Below are positions 54,832 to 63,634 of a stretch of 64,000 nucleotides of DNA, piece by piece. This stretch comes from Chryseobacterium vaccae. GTDB taxonomy: Bacteria; Bacteroidota; Bacteroidia; Flavobacteriales; Weeksellaceae. The notes under the pieces were generated by a model that worked only from the letters and a program-made list of their open reading frames with translations, searched no databases and had not been told where the DNA came from. The stretch lies in assembly GCF_009602705.1 (NCBI RefSeq), contig NZ_VSWH01000001.1, positions 372,001 through 436,000 of the forward strand, written 5' to 3'. Every line of letters starts with the position of its first letter. Within the stretch, counting starts at the first letter, position 1. The position numbers and the translations under genes were made by a program.

Positions 54832-55542
54832 ATGAAACAATACTGTATTTTATTTTTGATTCCTGTTCTAAGCTTCGCACAGCTGTCTGAAAAAACGAAT
54901 GAGATTTATAAAAAACTGTCTGAAAGCAAAATGGTAGAGTCTGCTGCCATCGGGTATGCAGGAGAAAGAAGCAGTATATTTGAGCTTTATTCTGATCTGG
55001 GTAAAAATGCATCAGATGAGGAAATAGAGTATATGGCTTATCACGGTACTCCGGTTGTAAAAGCATATGTTTCGCAAACTTTTTTTGAAAGAAAACTAAA
55101 TGGTCTGGATAAACTCTTTTCCTATTATTTAAAACATAACGATTCTGTTAGGAGCAAGTTAGGGTGTGTGGGTTTTAATTCATTTCTTGCCGATGAACTC
55201 TATAAAAATGTGTTTTGGGAAAAGGATGGTCTGAAAAGTAGGATAGCTGACAAAAAATATGTCGACAGTATGAGAGCTCTCAAATATCAGGATGAGTTAC
55301 TGGATCAGATGGATCAGAGAGAAATCAGATGGGCTGAAACCGAGCTTGATTCAGTTCTGATGAAATTTGAACAGCTCGTTCTTAATGATTCATCCTCAAC
55401 AAAAAGCTTAGTGGAAATTATTGCAGGGGTATATCACTATAAAGAAAAAAAACGCCCCGAATATTATGAAAGACTAGCTTATTTTGAAAAGAAATACAAT
55501 TCTGAAATGATAAAAAAATATCTGGAATTTTGCGGAAACTGA
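54832..55542 (+). CDS. Secreted protein of unknown function
   Basis: A 236-residue protein with signal peptide (MKQYCILFLIPVLSFAQ), start taken at the ATG 54832 because it begins the signal peptide; an upstream TTG gives a poorer N-terminus. The mature protein is helical and acidic, with residues about 25-70 like a HEAT-type pair (SIFELYSDLGKNASDEEIEYMAYHG), so a protein-binding role is possible. I do not recognise the family. Confidence 0.75.
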   Translation: MKQYCILFLIPVLSFAQLSEKTNEIYKKLSESKMVESAAIGYAGERSSIFELYSDLGKNASDEEIEYMAYHGTPVVKAYVSQTFFERKLNGLDKLFSYYLKHNDSVRSKLGCVGFNSFLADELYKNVFWEKDGLKSRIADKKYVDSMRALKYQDELLDQMDQREIRWAETELDSVLMKFEQLVLNDSSSTKSLVEIIAGVYHYKEKKRPEYYERLAYFEKKYNSEMIKKYLEFCGN

Positions 55543-55552
55543 CTGAAAACAC

Positions 55553-55577
55553 AAAACCGCTTTCAAACAGCGGTTTT
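55553..55577. terminator. Bidirectional terminator
   Basis: Perfect 9-bp stem AAAACCGCT/AGCGGTTTT (55553-55561 with 55569-55577) between convergent genes. Confidence 0.85.
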
Positions 55578-55582
55578 ATTAT

Positions 55583-56272
55583 TTACAAATGTTTCAGCAC
55601 TTCATTAATGCTTTTCAGCTCCATGAAATGTTCGTGTTCAAGAGTGTTCTCATGCTGTTCATGAGCCCAGGTGATATGATAAGGAATATGGGCGGCAGAT
55701 CCACCGATTTCTAAAACAGGCAGAATATCAGATTTTATGGAGTTACCAAGCATAAGAAAATTTTCAGGCTGGCAGTCCAGATGTTTCAGGAGCTTTCTGT
55801 AATCGCTTTCCTTTTTGTCACTCATGATCTCAATATGATGGAAATATTCCTGCAGTCCCGAATTTTTAAGCTTACGTTCCTGATCCAGAAGGTCTCCTTT
55901 TGTAGCTACTACCAGACGGTATTTTCCTTTCAGGCTTTCCAGGGTTTCGGTAACACCTTCCAGCAGCTCTATGGGTTTTTGAAGCAATTCCTGACCAATC
56001 TCAATGGCTCTGTTAACCAGCTGAAAATTAGCTGTGCCTCCTGAAACCCTGCTTATCGTTTCAATCATGCAGAGCATAAAACCTTTTACACCATATCCGT
56101 AAAGATGGAGGTTCTGCATTTCCGTTTTGAATAATTCCTGGGAAACAGAGTGCTGAGGCAGATAATCTTCGAGCAATACACAGAATTCCTTTTCTGCTTC
56201 CTGGAAATAAGGTTCATTAATCCAAAGTGTATCGTCTGCGTCAAAAGCAATGGTGGTGATGTGATTATTCAT
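55583..56272 (-). CDS. HAD family hydrolase
   Basis: A 229-residue haloacid-dehalogenase-type phosphatase: motif I AFDADDTLW, motif II LVVATKG, motif III region KKESDYRKLL and motif IV MLGNSIKSDI, where the usual DxxxD appears as NSIKSD. The cap between motifs I and II is helical (HYGF type C1). Substrate unknown. The start at 56272 is the natural ATG before the motif; 78 bp separate it from the divergent Crp/Fnr gene. Confidence 0.88.
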   Translation of the reverse strand: MNNHITTIAFDADDTLWINEPYFQEAEKEFCVLLEDYLPQHSVSQELFKTEMQNLHLYGYGVKGFMLCMIETISRVSGGTANFQLVNRAIEIGQELLQKPIELLEGVTETLESLKGKYRLVVATKGDLLDQERKLKNSGLQEYFHHIEIMSDKKESDYRKLLKHLDCQPENFLMLGNSIKSDILPVLEIGGSAAHIPYHITWAHEQHENTLEHEHFMELKSINEVLKHL

Positions 56273-56350
56273 TTTAGTTTTTGTATTTTTCTTACCGCAA
56301 AATTCAGAATAAAAAATAAACAAGGAAAGGACATTTGTCCCGGATATCAT

Positions 56351-56914
56351 ATGTTACGAACCAATCAGTTATTTTTAGATTATATAGAAAGCCTTTATGA
56401 TAAGGAAGAAAATAAAAGAAATATTATGTTGAAATCTTTTTCGAAAGGAGAAGAAATATTGGTTCAGAACCAGAAACCTTCTCAGATTATGTTGATTAAA
56501 GACGGGATCACCAAATGTTTTTTTGTGGAGGAGAACGGCAAAGAATATATCGTGGAGTTTCTTGGAAGGGGAGAGATCATCGGGGAAATAGAACTGATCC
56601 GGAATATTCCGTGTTTATGCAGTATTGAAGCTTTAACGGATGTCTGTGTTTATACTTTATCAATTTCTTATTTCCAATCTCTGATTAAAAGCGATCTGGC
56701 TCTGAATAATCTGCTGCTCGATGTATTTGCACAAAGGATTGTCAATACTTCCAGCCGTGCATCCTACCAGCAGCTTTATACAACGGAACATACTTTGGGA
56801 CAGCTTCTTGAACTGCAGGCACAGCAGGGGATTCATCTTTCAAAAGAAGATATGGCGGCGTATCTGGGAATTACAGTAAGAAGTTTAAATAGAGCTTTGA
56901 AGAACTTAATTTGA
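56351..56914 (+). CDS. Crp/Fnr family transcriptional regulator
   Basis: A 187-residue regulator with a cyclic-nucleotide-binding fold (VQNQKPSQIMLIKDGITKCFF, FLGRGEIIGEIELI) and a C-terminal helix-turn-helix (SKEDMAAYLGITVRSLNRALKNLI). It has no FNR-type cysteine cluster. The longer in-frame ORF from 56150 overlaps the divergent HAD gene and is ignored; the ATG at 56351 opens MLRTNQLFLDYIESLYD. A dispersed repeat element begins 7 bp after its stop. Confidence 0.88.
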   Translation: MLRTNQLFLDYIESLYDKEENKRNIMLKSFSKGEEILVQNQKPSQIMLIKDGITKCFFVEENGKEYIVEFLGRGEIIGEIELIRNIPCLCSIEALTDVCVYTLSISYFQSLIKSDLALNNLLLDVFAQRIVNTSSRASYQQLYTTEHTLGQLLELQAQQGIHLSKEDMAAYLGITVRSLNRALKNLI

Positions 56915-56920
56915 TTAAAG

Positions 56921-57060
56921 GGCTGGAAGCTGGAAGAGGGACGCTGGAAGTTACTTTTAGCTATAATTACTAATTAAATTACTTAAACAGATAAATAATA
57001 AATCAACAGCTATTATTGATGACTTTCATAACTTTCTTCTTTCGTTTTCCAACTTCAAAC
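56921..57060. repeat. Dispersed element C, just after a Crp/Fnr gene
   Basis: Third copy: GGCTGGAAGCTGGAAGAGGG at the left, GGAAGTTACTTTTAGCTATA, AT-rich middle, CTATTATTGATGACTTTC, then a diverged right end CTTTCGTTTTCCAACTTC. The rest of the 305-bp gap 56915-57219 holds an imperfect direct repeat near 57118 and 57169 (TTGTTTTTAT...GGGTGTT) and a TAATTTTG -7 box at 57201-57208. Confidence 0.65.
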
Positions 57061-57219
57061 CTACCTGAATTACAAATTCTTATTCCTAATTAATGTTTAT
57101 TTAATTTTATTTGCTCTTGTTTTTATAGGGTGTTTTTGTGTTATTTGATTGAAATTTAATTCCATATTGTTTTTATTTAGGGGGTGTTGTGTAATTTTAT
57201 TAATTTTGAATAAAAAATA

Positions 57220-57723
57220 ATGAACGGGATCACATTCAGAAATGCGGCATTACAGGACCTTGGGAAAATTGTTGAAATATACAATTCAACCATTGCTTCG
57301 AGAATGGTAACAGCAGATGTGGAGGAAGTTTCGGTAGAAAGTAAGCATCAATGGTTTGATGAGCATCATCCGGACACAAGACCGCTTTGGATGGTAGAAG
57401 ATCATGAAGGCAGGATAGTAGGCTGGGTAAGCTTCAGCTCATTTCATGAAAGAGCTGCTTACAGCGGAACGGCAGAGGTCAGTATTTATCTGGATGAAAG
57501 CTGCAGGGGAAAAGGCTATGGCAGGGAAATTCTTCAGTATTGTATAGATAACGCTCCAAAATTCGGAATTCATACCCTTGTTGCTCTTATTTTCCTACAC
57601 AACGAACCAAGCCTGAAACTCTTCCGGCACTTCGGATTTGAAGACTGGGGAACATTACCAGATGTTGCCATTCTGGACGGTGTGAAAAGAAGTCTGAAGA
57701 TTTTGGGACGAAAAGTAGAGTAA
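57220..57723 (+). CDS. GNAT-family N-acetyltransferase
   Basis: A 167-residue acetyltransferase. The acetyl-CoA loop is RGKGYGREILQYC and the sequence NGITFRNAALQDLGKIVEIYN at the start is like phosphinothricin/pseudaminic-type N-acetyltransferases (Pat/YncA group). Substrate unknown. Its last 54 codons plus about 300 bp downstream have been duplicated in tandem twice (see 57559-58684); this first copy is intact. Confidence 0.9.
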   Translation: MNGITFRNAALQDLGKIVEIYNSTIASRMVTADVEEVSVESKHQWFDEHHPDTRPLWMVEDHEGRIVGWVSFSSFHERAAYSGTAEVSIYLDESCRGKGYGREILQYCIDNAPKFGIHTLVALIFLHNEPSLKLFRHFGFEDWGTLPDVAILDGVKRSLKILGRKVE

Positions 57724-58020
57724 ATACAAAAGCGGCCTGTGTGACCGCTTATATTTTTCTGACAATATTATAAAAACTCATTGTCGACCCCTAATTAACC
57801 TCATTTCGGGATAAGAAAATCAAACTTATATTAAGTGCTATAATTTGATGATCAAATTATAAATTTTTGTAAAAAAATATGATTTTATTTGAGCTTTTTA
57901 AGTGCTCCATAGGAGTACTCTGTTCATAGAATTTAGTACATGATCTAAGGAGAGCTCCGTAGGAGCGACCTGATAATTATAGTTATTAATATGTGGTCTG
58001 ATAGAGCTTTAATGCGAACG

Positions 58021-58173
58021 AAATTTGAAATTCATACCCTTGTTGCTCTTATTTTCCTACACAATGAACCAAGCCTGAAACTCTTCCGGAACTTCGAATT
58101 TGAAGACTGGGGAACATTACCAAATGTTGCCATTCTGGACGGTGTGAAAAGAAGCCTGAAAATTTTGGGATAA
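58021..58173 (+). pseudogene. Truncated GNAT 3' fragment, copy 2
   Basis: In-frame remnant of residues 114 onward of the GNAT gene, ending at TAA after LKILG because GGGACGA became GGGATAA. It lacks the acetyl-CoA loop. An in-frame ATG at 57991 would give a 60-residue peptide, but no functional domain remains. Confidence 0.8.
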
Positions 58174-58483
58174 AAAGTAGAGTAAATACAAAAGCGGCCT
58201 GTGTGACCGCTTATATTTTTTCTGACAATATTATAAAAACTCATTGTCGACCCCTAATTAACCTCATTTCGGGATAAGAAAATCAAACTTATATTAAGTG
58301 CTATAATTTGATGATCAAATTATAAATTTTTGTAAAAAAATATGATTTTATTTGAGCTTTTTAAGTGCTCCATAGGAGTACTCTGTTCATAGAATTTAGT
58401 ACATGATCTAAGGAGAGCTCCGTAGGAGCGACCTGATAATTATAGTTATTAATATGTGGTCTGATGGAGCTTTAATGCGAACG

Positions 58484-58636
58484 AAATTTGAAATTCATAC
58501 CCTTGTTGCTCTTATTTTCCTACACAATGAACCAAGCCTGAAACTCTTCCGGAACTTCGAATTTGAAGACTGGGGAACATTACCAGATGTTGCCATTCTG
58601 GACGGTGTGAAAAGAAGCCTGAAAATTTTGGGATAA
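58484..58636 (+). pseudogene. Truncated GNAT 3' fragment, copy 3
   Basis: Same fragment as copy 2 with few differences (for example GACTGGGGAACATTACCAGA instead of ACCAAA). Also ends early at LKILG and lacks the N-terminal two thirds. Confidence 0.8.
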
Positions 58637-58729
58637 AAAGTAGAGTAAATATAAAAGCGGCCTGTGTGACCGCTTATATTTTTTGTTTACGAATATTATA
58701 TTTACGAATAATATCTTAATCCAATCATT

Positions 58730-59224
58730 TTATTCTGATTTAAAATAGGCTAGATTCACAAGCTGAATCCTCCAGTTTTGTAATCGTTTAATGATTGCAT
58801 TCAGATCTCTTTTTTCATTTAATGCTAAAACTCCATGATAAATAGGGTAGAGATTTGGGTTCAGGTTATGTTTGCTCAATTGTTCAGAAGCATCAGGATT
58901 CCATTTTATATATTTCGCCAGTGAAAAAATCAGGTCAATAGCTGGTTCTGAATGATAGAGCTGAAGATAGTCTTTTTCTTTTGAGGGTTCCACCTTAAAG
59001 CTTCCTATAGTCTTTTCTAAATAGTCCTCGAAAGCAAGAATAGCCAGTCTGTAAATTAATTCATGTTCATATTTCTCATCTAATGTTCCCCACCAATCAA
59101 TGCCAAGTTCTTCTGATCTTAGGTGAGTAACCGCTTTGTTGACCCCTTCAATAATGATTTCCAGCCTTGAAATATTCTGGTCATAATTAAGCATCATCCC
59201 ATGAATCTGTTCTGTTGTTAGCAT
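58730..59224 (-). CDS. Conserved-looking protein of unknown function
   Basis: A 164-residue soluble helical protein, MLTTEQIHGMMLNYDQNI, rich in Trp, Tyr and Leu (IDWWGTLDEKYEHELIYRL). No signal peptide or known motif. It starts 6 bp after the GLPGLI gene, so both are likely cotranscribed, but no role follows from that. Confidence 0.7.
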   Translation of the reverse strand: MLTTEQIHGMMLNYDQNISRLEIIIEGVNKAVTHLRSEELGIDWWGTLDEKYEHELIYRLAILAFEDYLEKTIGSFKVEPSKEKDYLQLYHSEPAIDLIFSLAKYIKWNPDASEQLSKHNLNPNLYPIYHGVLALNEKRDLNAIIKRLQNWRIQLVNLAYFKSE

Positions 59225-59230
59225 ATTGGT

Positions 59231-60052
59231 TTATTTAAAAACAGGCTGCTTATCTTTCTCAATATAAATATACCGCTCCTTAATTCCGTTCTGCAGCATT
59301 GCTTTTTTACTGTTCAGTTCTGCAATAGATTCTACCGTTTCATTTTTAAAATTGGCTTTGTTGCCGTTTTTTACCCCCTCTGCAAATATCCGGGTAGGAT
59401 CTGCATACAAATTTTCAACATAGGTATTGAATTTTTCGTTGGTTATGGGAATCGCCTGTTTACCATAATGACTTTCCATAAAATCTTTGGTATCGAATTC
59501 CGTACTCAGCTTTTTATTGTTAATCAGTTTATAAACAAAATTCTGGTCTGCATCTTCGAGGATAAAGATTAACCCCGGAAGACCTCTGAACTTATAAGGA
59601 CCTTCTTTGATATTCACTTCATTGGAAAACCAGGCCGTCCAAGTTCTGCCTCCGAAATCGGTTGTGGCCTTCTGAAGTTTATAACCGTTGTATTCCTGTG
59701 TTTCCTGAAGCAGTTTCCATTTCATTTCATCATTTGTTTTTACAATGAAATAATCATGGAAATCTCTATACCAGTTATTTTTGAAGGAATCCGGTTTTCT
59801 CTCAATAACCTGATCAGTTCTGGTACTGTAACGTGAAGTGGTTCCACGATCCAGTTTATTGATAGAATCGTATTCAGCGAATCTTTTATCGTAAAATTTA
59901 ACGGACTTAGGACTGATGTCCAGATTCATCAGACTTTCCCTGTAATCTTCCGAAGCCTCTTTTCTGAACTGAAGCTGGTAGGTGAATCTGTTAGTTTGAG
60001 ACTGATAAAAAGAACCTGCATATAAAGCCAGCAGGAATAGTATTTTTTTCAT
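59231..60052 (-). CDS. GLPGLI family secreted protein (second copy)
   Basis: A 273-residue protein with signal peptide (MKKILFLLALYAGSFYQSQ), set by choosing the ATG at 60052. The family motif is KFRGLPGLIFILEDAD, preceded by GGRTWTAWFSNEV. It is diverged from the copy at 8650. Unknown function. The 164-residue gene is downstream. Confidence 0.88.
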   Translation of the reverse strand: MKKILFLLALYAGSFYQSQTNRFTYQLQFRKEASEDYRESLMNLDISPKSVKFYDKRFAEYDSINKLDRGTTSRYSTRTDQVIERKPDSFKNNWYRDFHDYFIVKTNDEMKWKLLQETQEYNGYKLQKATTDFGGRTWTAWFSNEVNIKEGPYKFRGLPGLIFILEDADQNFVYKLINNKKLSTEFDTKDFMESHYGKQAIPITNEKFNTYVENLYADPTRIFAEGVKNGNKANFKNETVESIAELNSKKAMLQNGIKERYIYIEKDKQPVFK

Positions 60053-60102
60053 GGTATCGTTTAAAATAAGATGGTTCAAAAGTAGTAAAATAAAATAAAA
60101 AA

Positions 60103-60127
60103 ACGCAGAGTTTCAGGCTCTGCGTTC
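60103..60127 (-). terminator. Terminator of the MATE gene
   Basis: Perfect 9-bp stem AACGCAGAG/CTCTGCGTT (60103-60111 with 60119-60127), just after the minus-strand stop, with an A-run on plus (U-run on minus). Confidence 0.85.
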
Positions 60128-60146
60128 ATTTTTATAGAAGTACTTT

Positions 60147-61508
60147 TTATAAGGTCTGCTTAATCCTCTTTGCAGACATATTTAAGAATCGTTTTACCAG
60201 GAATACAGCAGAAACCGTAAGTCCCAGTCCCAGAGCAATCCACATCCCGAAAGCACCCATTTTTAAAGTGACACAAAGGAAATATCCTAATGGAATGGTA
60301 ATAACCCAATAAGCGATAAAAGTGTAGATGGATGGTATTTTTACATCCTGTAATCCTCGAAGCATACCAAGAGCAGTCACCTGAATTCCGTCTGAAAGTT
60401 GGAATAGGGCAGCAATGATCATGAGTTTAGAAGCTAAAGTAATCACCTCAATCTCTTCTTTCTTGGTAAAGAACGTAGGAAGGATATTTCGGCCTAAAAT
60501 AAAGACCAATCCGCAGATACACATAAAAATAAATGCGATCTTCAGGTTGTTGATTCCCACTTTTCTTAGCTCAACAAAGTTTTGTTCACCTAATTTTCTT
60601 CCGATCATTACTGTTGACGCTACACTGAAACCAACACATAGATTGAAGGTGAATGAGGCCATACTTAATGCAATCTGGTGAGAAGCAATATCATGAGCAG
60701 AGATCAGTCCGCAGATGAATGCAGCTCCCGCAAAAGCAGTTACTTCAAAGAACATCTGTAAGGCTGTTGGTAATCCCAGTTTCACCATTTTATCAAACAT
60801 TTGCTTGGAGAAATCCTGAATTTTTAAAGAAAAATCCTTGATATAACGTCTTGTTTTCTTCTCTTTTACCAATACAAAATACAGGAACACTACCATGAAA
60901 ATTCTAGAGATCAGCGTTGCTAAAGCAGATCCTTTCACACCCATTTCCGGGAAGATCCAAAGCCCTTTGATGAAAACATAGTTTAGTACAATATTGATGA
61001 TATTGGCAATGATGGTAGCCTTGGTAACTCCTATGGTATAAGATAGCCCTTCAGAAACTTCACGCAGGGTCTGGAAAGCCATGAATGGGATCATACTGAT
61101 CGCCATAATACTGAGGAAGTCCACTGTGTTCGGGATAATCTTTTCCGGCTGTCCGGAGTGATAGAGCAGAGGCATCGCTAAAAGCAGAAGCCCCATCAGG
61201 ATGATCCCTACAGACATATTGATGACAAATCCGTGGCTGAATACAGAGTTAATGGTCGCATGATCCTCTTTGGAATGCGCCTCAGAAACCAGCGGCGGTA
61301 TAGCAAATGAAAACCCCAGCGCCAGTACAAATATGGAGAAAAATACGGCATTCCCCAATGAAACAGACGCCAGTGCATCTGCTCCTAAAAGTTTTCCGAC
61401 AATAATATTGTCGAATAAATTCACCGAGACCTGCCCCACCTGTGTAAGCATAACAGGAAGAGCCAAAGTCAGGCATTCTTTCGTATAATTTTTGTTTAAA
61501 AAGTTCAT
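60147..61508 (-). CDS. MATE family efflux transporter (NorM-like)
   Basis: A 453-residue integral membrane antiporter with about twelve helices: LPVMLTQVGQVSVNLFDNIIVGKLLGADALA is the usual first half, and ASHQIALSMASF a second-half motif. Exports cationic drugs or natural compounds in exchange for Na+ or H+. Substrate unknown. Single gene. Confidence 0.92.
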   Translation of the reverse strand: MNFLNKNYTKECLTLALPVMLTQVGQVSVNLFDNIIVGKLLGADALASVSLGNAVFFSIFVLALGFSFAIPPLVSEAHSKEDHATINSVFSHGFVINMSVGIILMGLLLLAMPLLYHSGQPEKIIPNTVDFLSIMAISMIPFMAFQTLREVSEGLSYTIGVTKATIIANIINIVLNYVFIKGLWIFPEMGVKGSALATLISRIFMVVFLYFVLVKEKKTRRYIKDFSLKIQDFSKQMFDKMVKLGLPTALQMFFEVTAFAGAAFICGLISAHDIASHQIALSMASFTFNLCVGFSVASTVMIGRKLGEQNFVELRKVGINNLKIAFIFMCICGLVFILGRNILPTFFTKKEEIEVITLASKLMIIAALFQLSDGIQVTALGMLRGLQDVKIPSIYTFIAYWVITIPLGYFLCVTLKMGAFGMWIALGLGLTVSAVFLVKRFLNMSAKRIKQTL

Positions 61509-61554
61509 AGTATTTTATGATTCATATAGTTATATCTTCAATAGTTCCAAAAAA

Positions 61555-61584
61555 AAAATTTGCAGTAAGGCTACTGCAAATTTT
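61555..61584 (-). terminator. Terminator of the response regulator gene
   Basis: Perfect 13-bp stem AAAATTTGCAGTA/TACTGCAAATTTT (61555-61567 with 61572-61584), 26 nt after the minus-strand stop. Confidence 0.8.
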
Positions 61585-61610
61585 TATAATTTATTTAATG
61601 TTTAATTAAA

Positions 61611-62795
61611 TTATTTCCTTACAAAACTTGCAACATCCTCCTCAGAAACAGAATTTCCGCCAAGAATAATTAATCTTTCCACCACATTTCTAAGTTCTCT
61701 GATATTTCCGGTCCATGAAAGCGCTTTTAGAGCTCCAATAGCCTTATCATCAAATTTTTTCACAGCAGTACCATGTTCATCGGCAATCATACCGGAGAAA
61801 TGCTCTACTAATAATTTAATATCTTCCTTTCTGTCATCCAAAGGCGGAACATAAATTTCAATCACAGAAAGCCTGTGGTAAAGATCTTCTCTGAATTTTC
61901 CTTCTTCAATTTCCTTCTGCATATTTTTGTTGGTAGCCGCAATCACTCTTACATCTACCTTTATTTCCTTATCGCTTCCTACCGGAGAAACTTTACTTTC
62001 CTGAAGAGCCCTCAATACTTTAGCCTGAGCAATAAGGCTCATATCACCAATCTCATCCAAAAAGATGGTACCACCGTTGGCTTGCTCAAATTTTCCTTGC
62101 TTATCCTTAATTGCTCCTGTAAATGAACCTTTTACGTGTCCAAATAATTCAGATTCAATAAGTTCAGACGGGATTGCCGCACAGTTCACTTCCACCATTG
62201 GACCTCTTGCTCTTTCACTCTGGTTATGGATGGCGTGAGCTACCAGCTCTTTTCCGGCACCGTTAGGTCCTGTGATCAGAACTCTTGCATCTGAAACAGC
62301 AACCTTTTCAATCATATCCTGAATTTTCTTAAGGGCAGAAGATTCACCAATCATTTGATATTTTTTGTTGACCTTCTTTTTTAAGGTTTTATTTTCAGTC
62401 TGAAGATTTTTGTTCTCTTTCTTTAAAGACTCTTTAGCCAGTGCATTCTTTACGCTGGTGATCAGCCTGTTGATGTCAATGGGCTTGGAGATGAAGTCGT
62501 ATGCACCTTCCTTCAGACAGGAAACAGCAGAGTCGATATCTGCGTGACCGGAGATCATGATAAAAGTGGTTTCAGGTTTCAGCAGAATACTTTGTTTTAA
62601 AAGTTCAGTTCCTGAAAGTTTAGGCATCTTGATATCAGAGATCACCAGTGCGAAATCTTCTTTTTCTATCTGTTTATAACCTTCAAGGCCGTCTTCGGCA
62701 ATAATGAATTCATAATCAGTAAGTTCATCAGAAAGAATATTATGTAATACTCCTGAGATTGCTTTTTCGTCTTCTACAATAAGGATTTTTTGCAT
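61611..62795 (-). CDS. Sigma-54-type (NtrC family) response regulator without DNA-binding domain
   Basis: A 394-residue two-domain protein: receiver domain (phosphoacceptor Asp54 in LVISDIKMPKLSG), a coiled-coil linker (about 121-145), and an AAA+ domain with Walker A GPNGAGKE (176-183), Walker B TIFLDEIGD and sigma-54-contact loop GSFTGA (223-228; consensus GAFTGA). The protein stops after NVVERLIIL...VASFVRK, so the usual C-terminal Fis helix-turn-helix is missing. It probably activates sigma-54 promoters from solution or with a partner. A TAAATTTG -7 box lies at 62818-62811. No histidine kinase gene is adjacent in the window. Confidence 0.9.
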   Translation of the reverse strand: MQKILIVEDEKAISGVLHNILSDELTDYEFIIAEDGLEGYKQIEKEDFALVISDIKMPKLSGTELLKQSILLKPETTFIMISGHADIDSAVSCLKEGAYDFISKPIDINRLITSVKNALAKESLKKENKNLQTENKTLKKKVNKKYQMIGESSALKKIQDMIEKVAVSDARVLITGPNGAGKELVAHAIHNQSERARGPMVEVNCAAIPSELIESELFGHVKGSFTGAIKDKQGKFEQANGGTIFLDEIGDMSLIAQAKVLRALQESKVSPVGSDKEIKVDVRVIAATNKNMQKEIEEGKFREDLYHRLSVIEIYVPPLDDRKEDIKLLVEHFSGMIADEHGTAVKKFDDKAIGALKALSWTGNIRELRNVVERLIILGGNSVSEEDVASFVRK

Positions 62796-62851
62796 AGTTG
62801 CAAATTTAAATTTTTTGATTCAATTATTAGCAAAAACCATACCTAAAAATT

Positions 62852-63511
62852 CTATTTTAAATAATCTCTTCTGCCGAAAATTGCAGATCCAACCCGTATG
62901 GAATTGGCTCCGCATTCAATAGCTGCCGGAAAATCATCGCTCATTCCCATTGATAAGGTTTCCAGTGTTTTTGATTGACTAAATTCATCAAAAAGAGCTT
63001 TTAAAATTGAAAATTCTCTCCTGATCTGCTGTTCATCGTCTGTGAATGTAGCCATTCCCATGAGTCCGGTAACCTCAACATTTGGAAAATCACCGTTAAG
63101 ATATTTTTCAAACAAATTTCTGGCTTCAGGAATGTCAAGTCCGAATTTGCTTTCTTCCTCAGCAATTTTTACCTGAAGAAGTACTTTGATCTTCCTGTTA
63201 TGCTTTCCTGATTCTTTGTCGATCTCAGAAAGAAGTTTTTCAGAGTCCACACTTTGAATGGTATCTATAAAAGAAGCGATATACTTCACCTTGTTGGTTT
63301 GCAGATGTCCGATCAGATGCCACTGGATATCTTTAGGAAGAAGCGGATACTTTTCCATTAATTCTTGCACCTTGTTCTCTCCAAATACCCTTTGTCCCAG
63401 ATCGTAAACCTCCTTAACAGCCTCAGCCGGATGTGTTTTTGAAACAGCTACCAATTGTACTCCTGCCGGGAGATGCTGTAGTATTGCGTTATAATTTACT
63501 TTAATATCCAT
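62852..63511 (-). CDS. YggS family pyridoxal-phosphate homeostasis protein
   Basis: A 219-residue single-domain fold-type III PLP protein with Lys25 in VAVSKTHP, IQWHLIGHLQTNK, and SMGMSDDFPAAIECGANSIRVGSAIFG, which contacts the PLP phosphate. YggS/PLPBP proteins balance free PLP and amino acid pools and have no robust catalytic activity. Cytosolic. The gene is separate, with no obvious operon partner. Confidence 0.93.
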   Translation of the reverse strand: MDIKVNYNAILQHLPAGVQLVAVSKTHPAEAVKEVYDLGQRVFGENKVQELMEKYPLLPKDIQWHLIGHLQTNKVKYIASFIDTIQSVDSEKLLSEIDKESGKHNRKIKVLLQVKIAEEESKFGLDIPEARNLFEKYLNGDFPNVEVTGLMGMATFTDDEQQIRREFSILKALFDEFSQSKTLETLSMGMSDDFPAAIECGANSIRVGSAIFGRRDYLK

Positions 63512-63634
63512 AAATGCAAATTTCAGAATAATAAAAACAAAAAACTAATGAATCTGCAAAATAGTTGAGAGACATTAGCTGATGATGTACAGGGTAGTTG
63601 ATGATGAATGTCTAGATTCTAAGGCATCATACTA

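Larger units (their letters stand above)
57559..58684 (+). repeat. Tandem repeat: 2.4 copies of a 462/463-bp unit carrying the GNAT gene 3' end
   Basis: Unit 1 is 57559-58020, unit 2 58021-58483, unit 3 58484-58684 (partial). Each has the last 54 codons of the GNAT gene and a small hairpin AAGCGG/CCGCTT; units 1 and 2 also have about 300 bp of AT-rich sequence with REP-like GAGCTCCGTAGGAGCGACC. Units 2 and 3 are nearly identical and share substitutions absent from unit 1. The gap 57724-58729 holds nothing else. Confidence 0.9.

Noticed and set aside
57991..58636. Two 60-codon ORFs as new small genes
   Set aside because: They are tandem copies of the GNAT 3' end with truncation and no N-terminal part; listed as pseudogene fragments.
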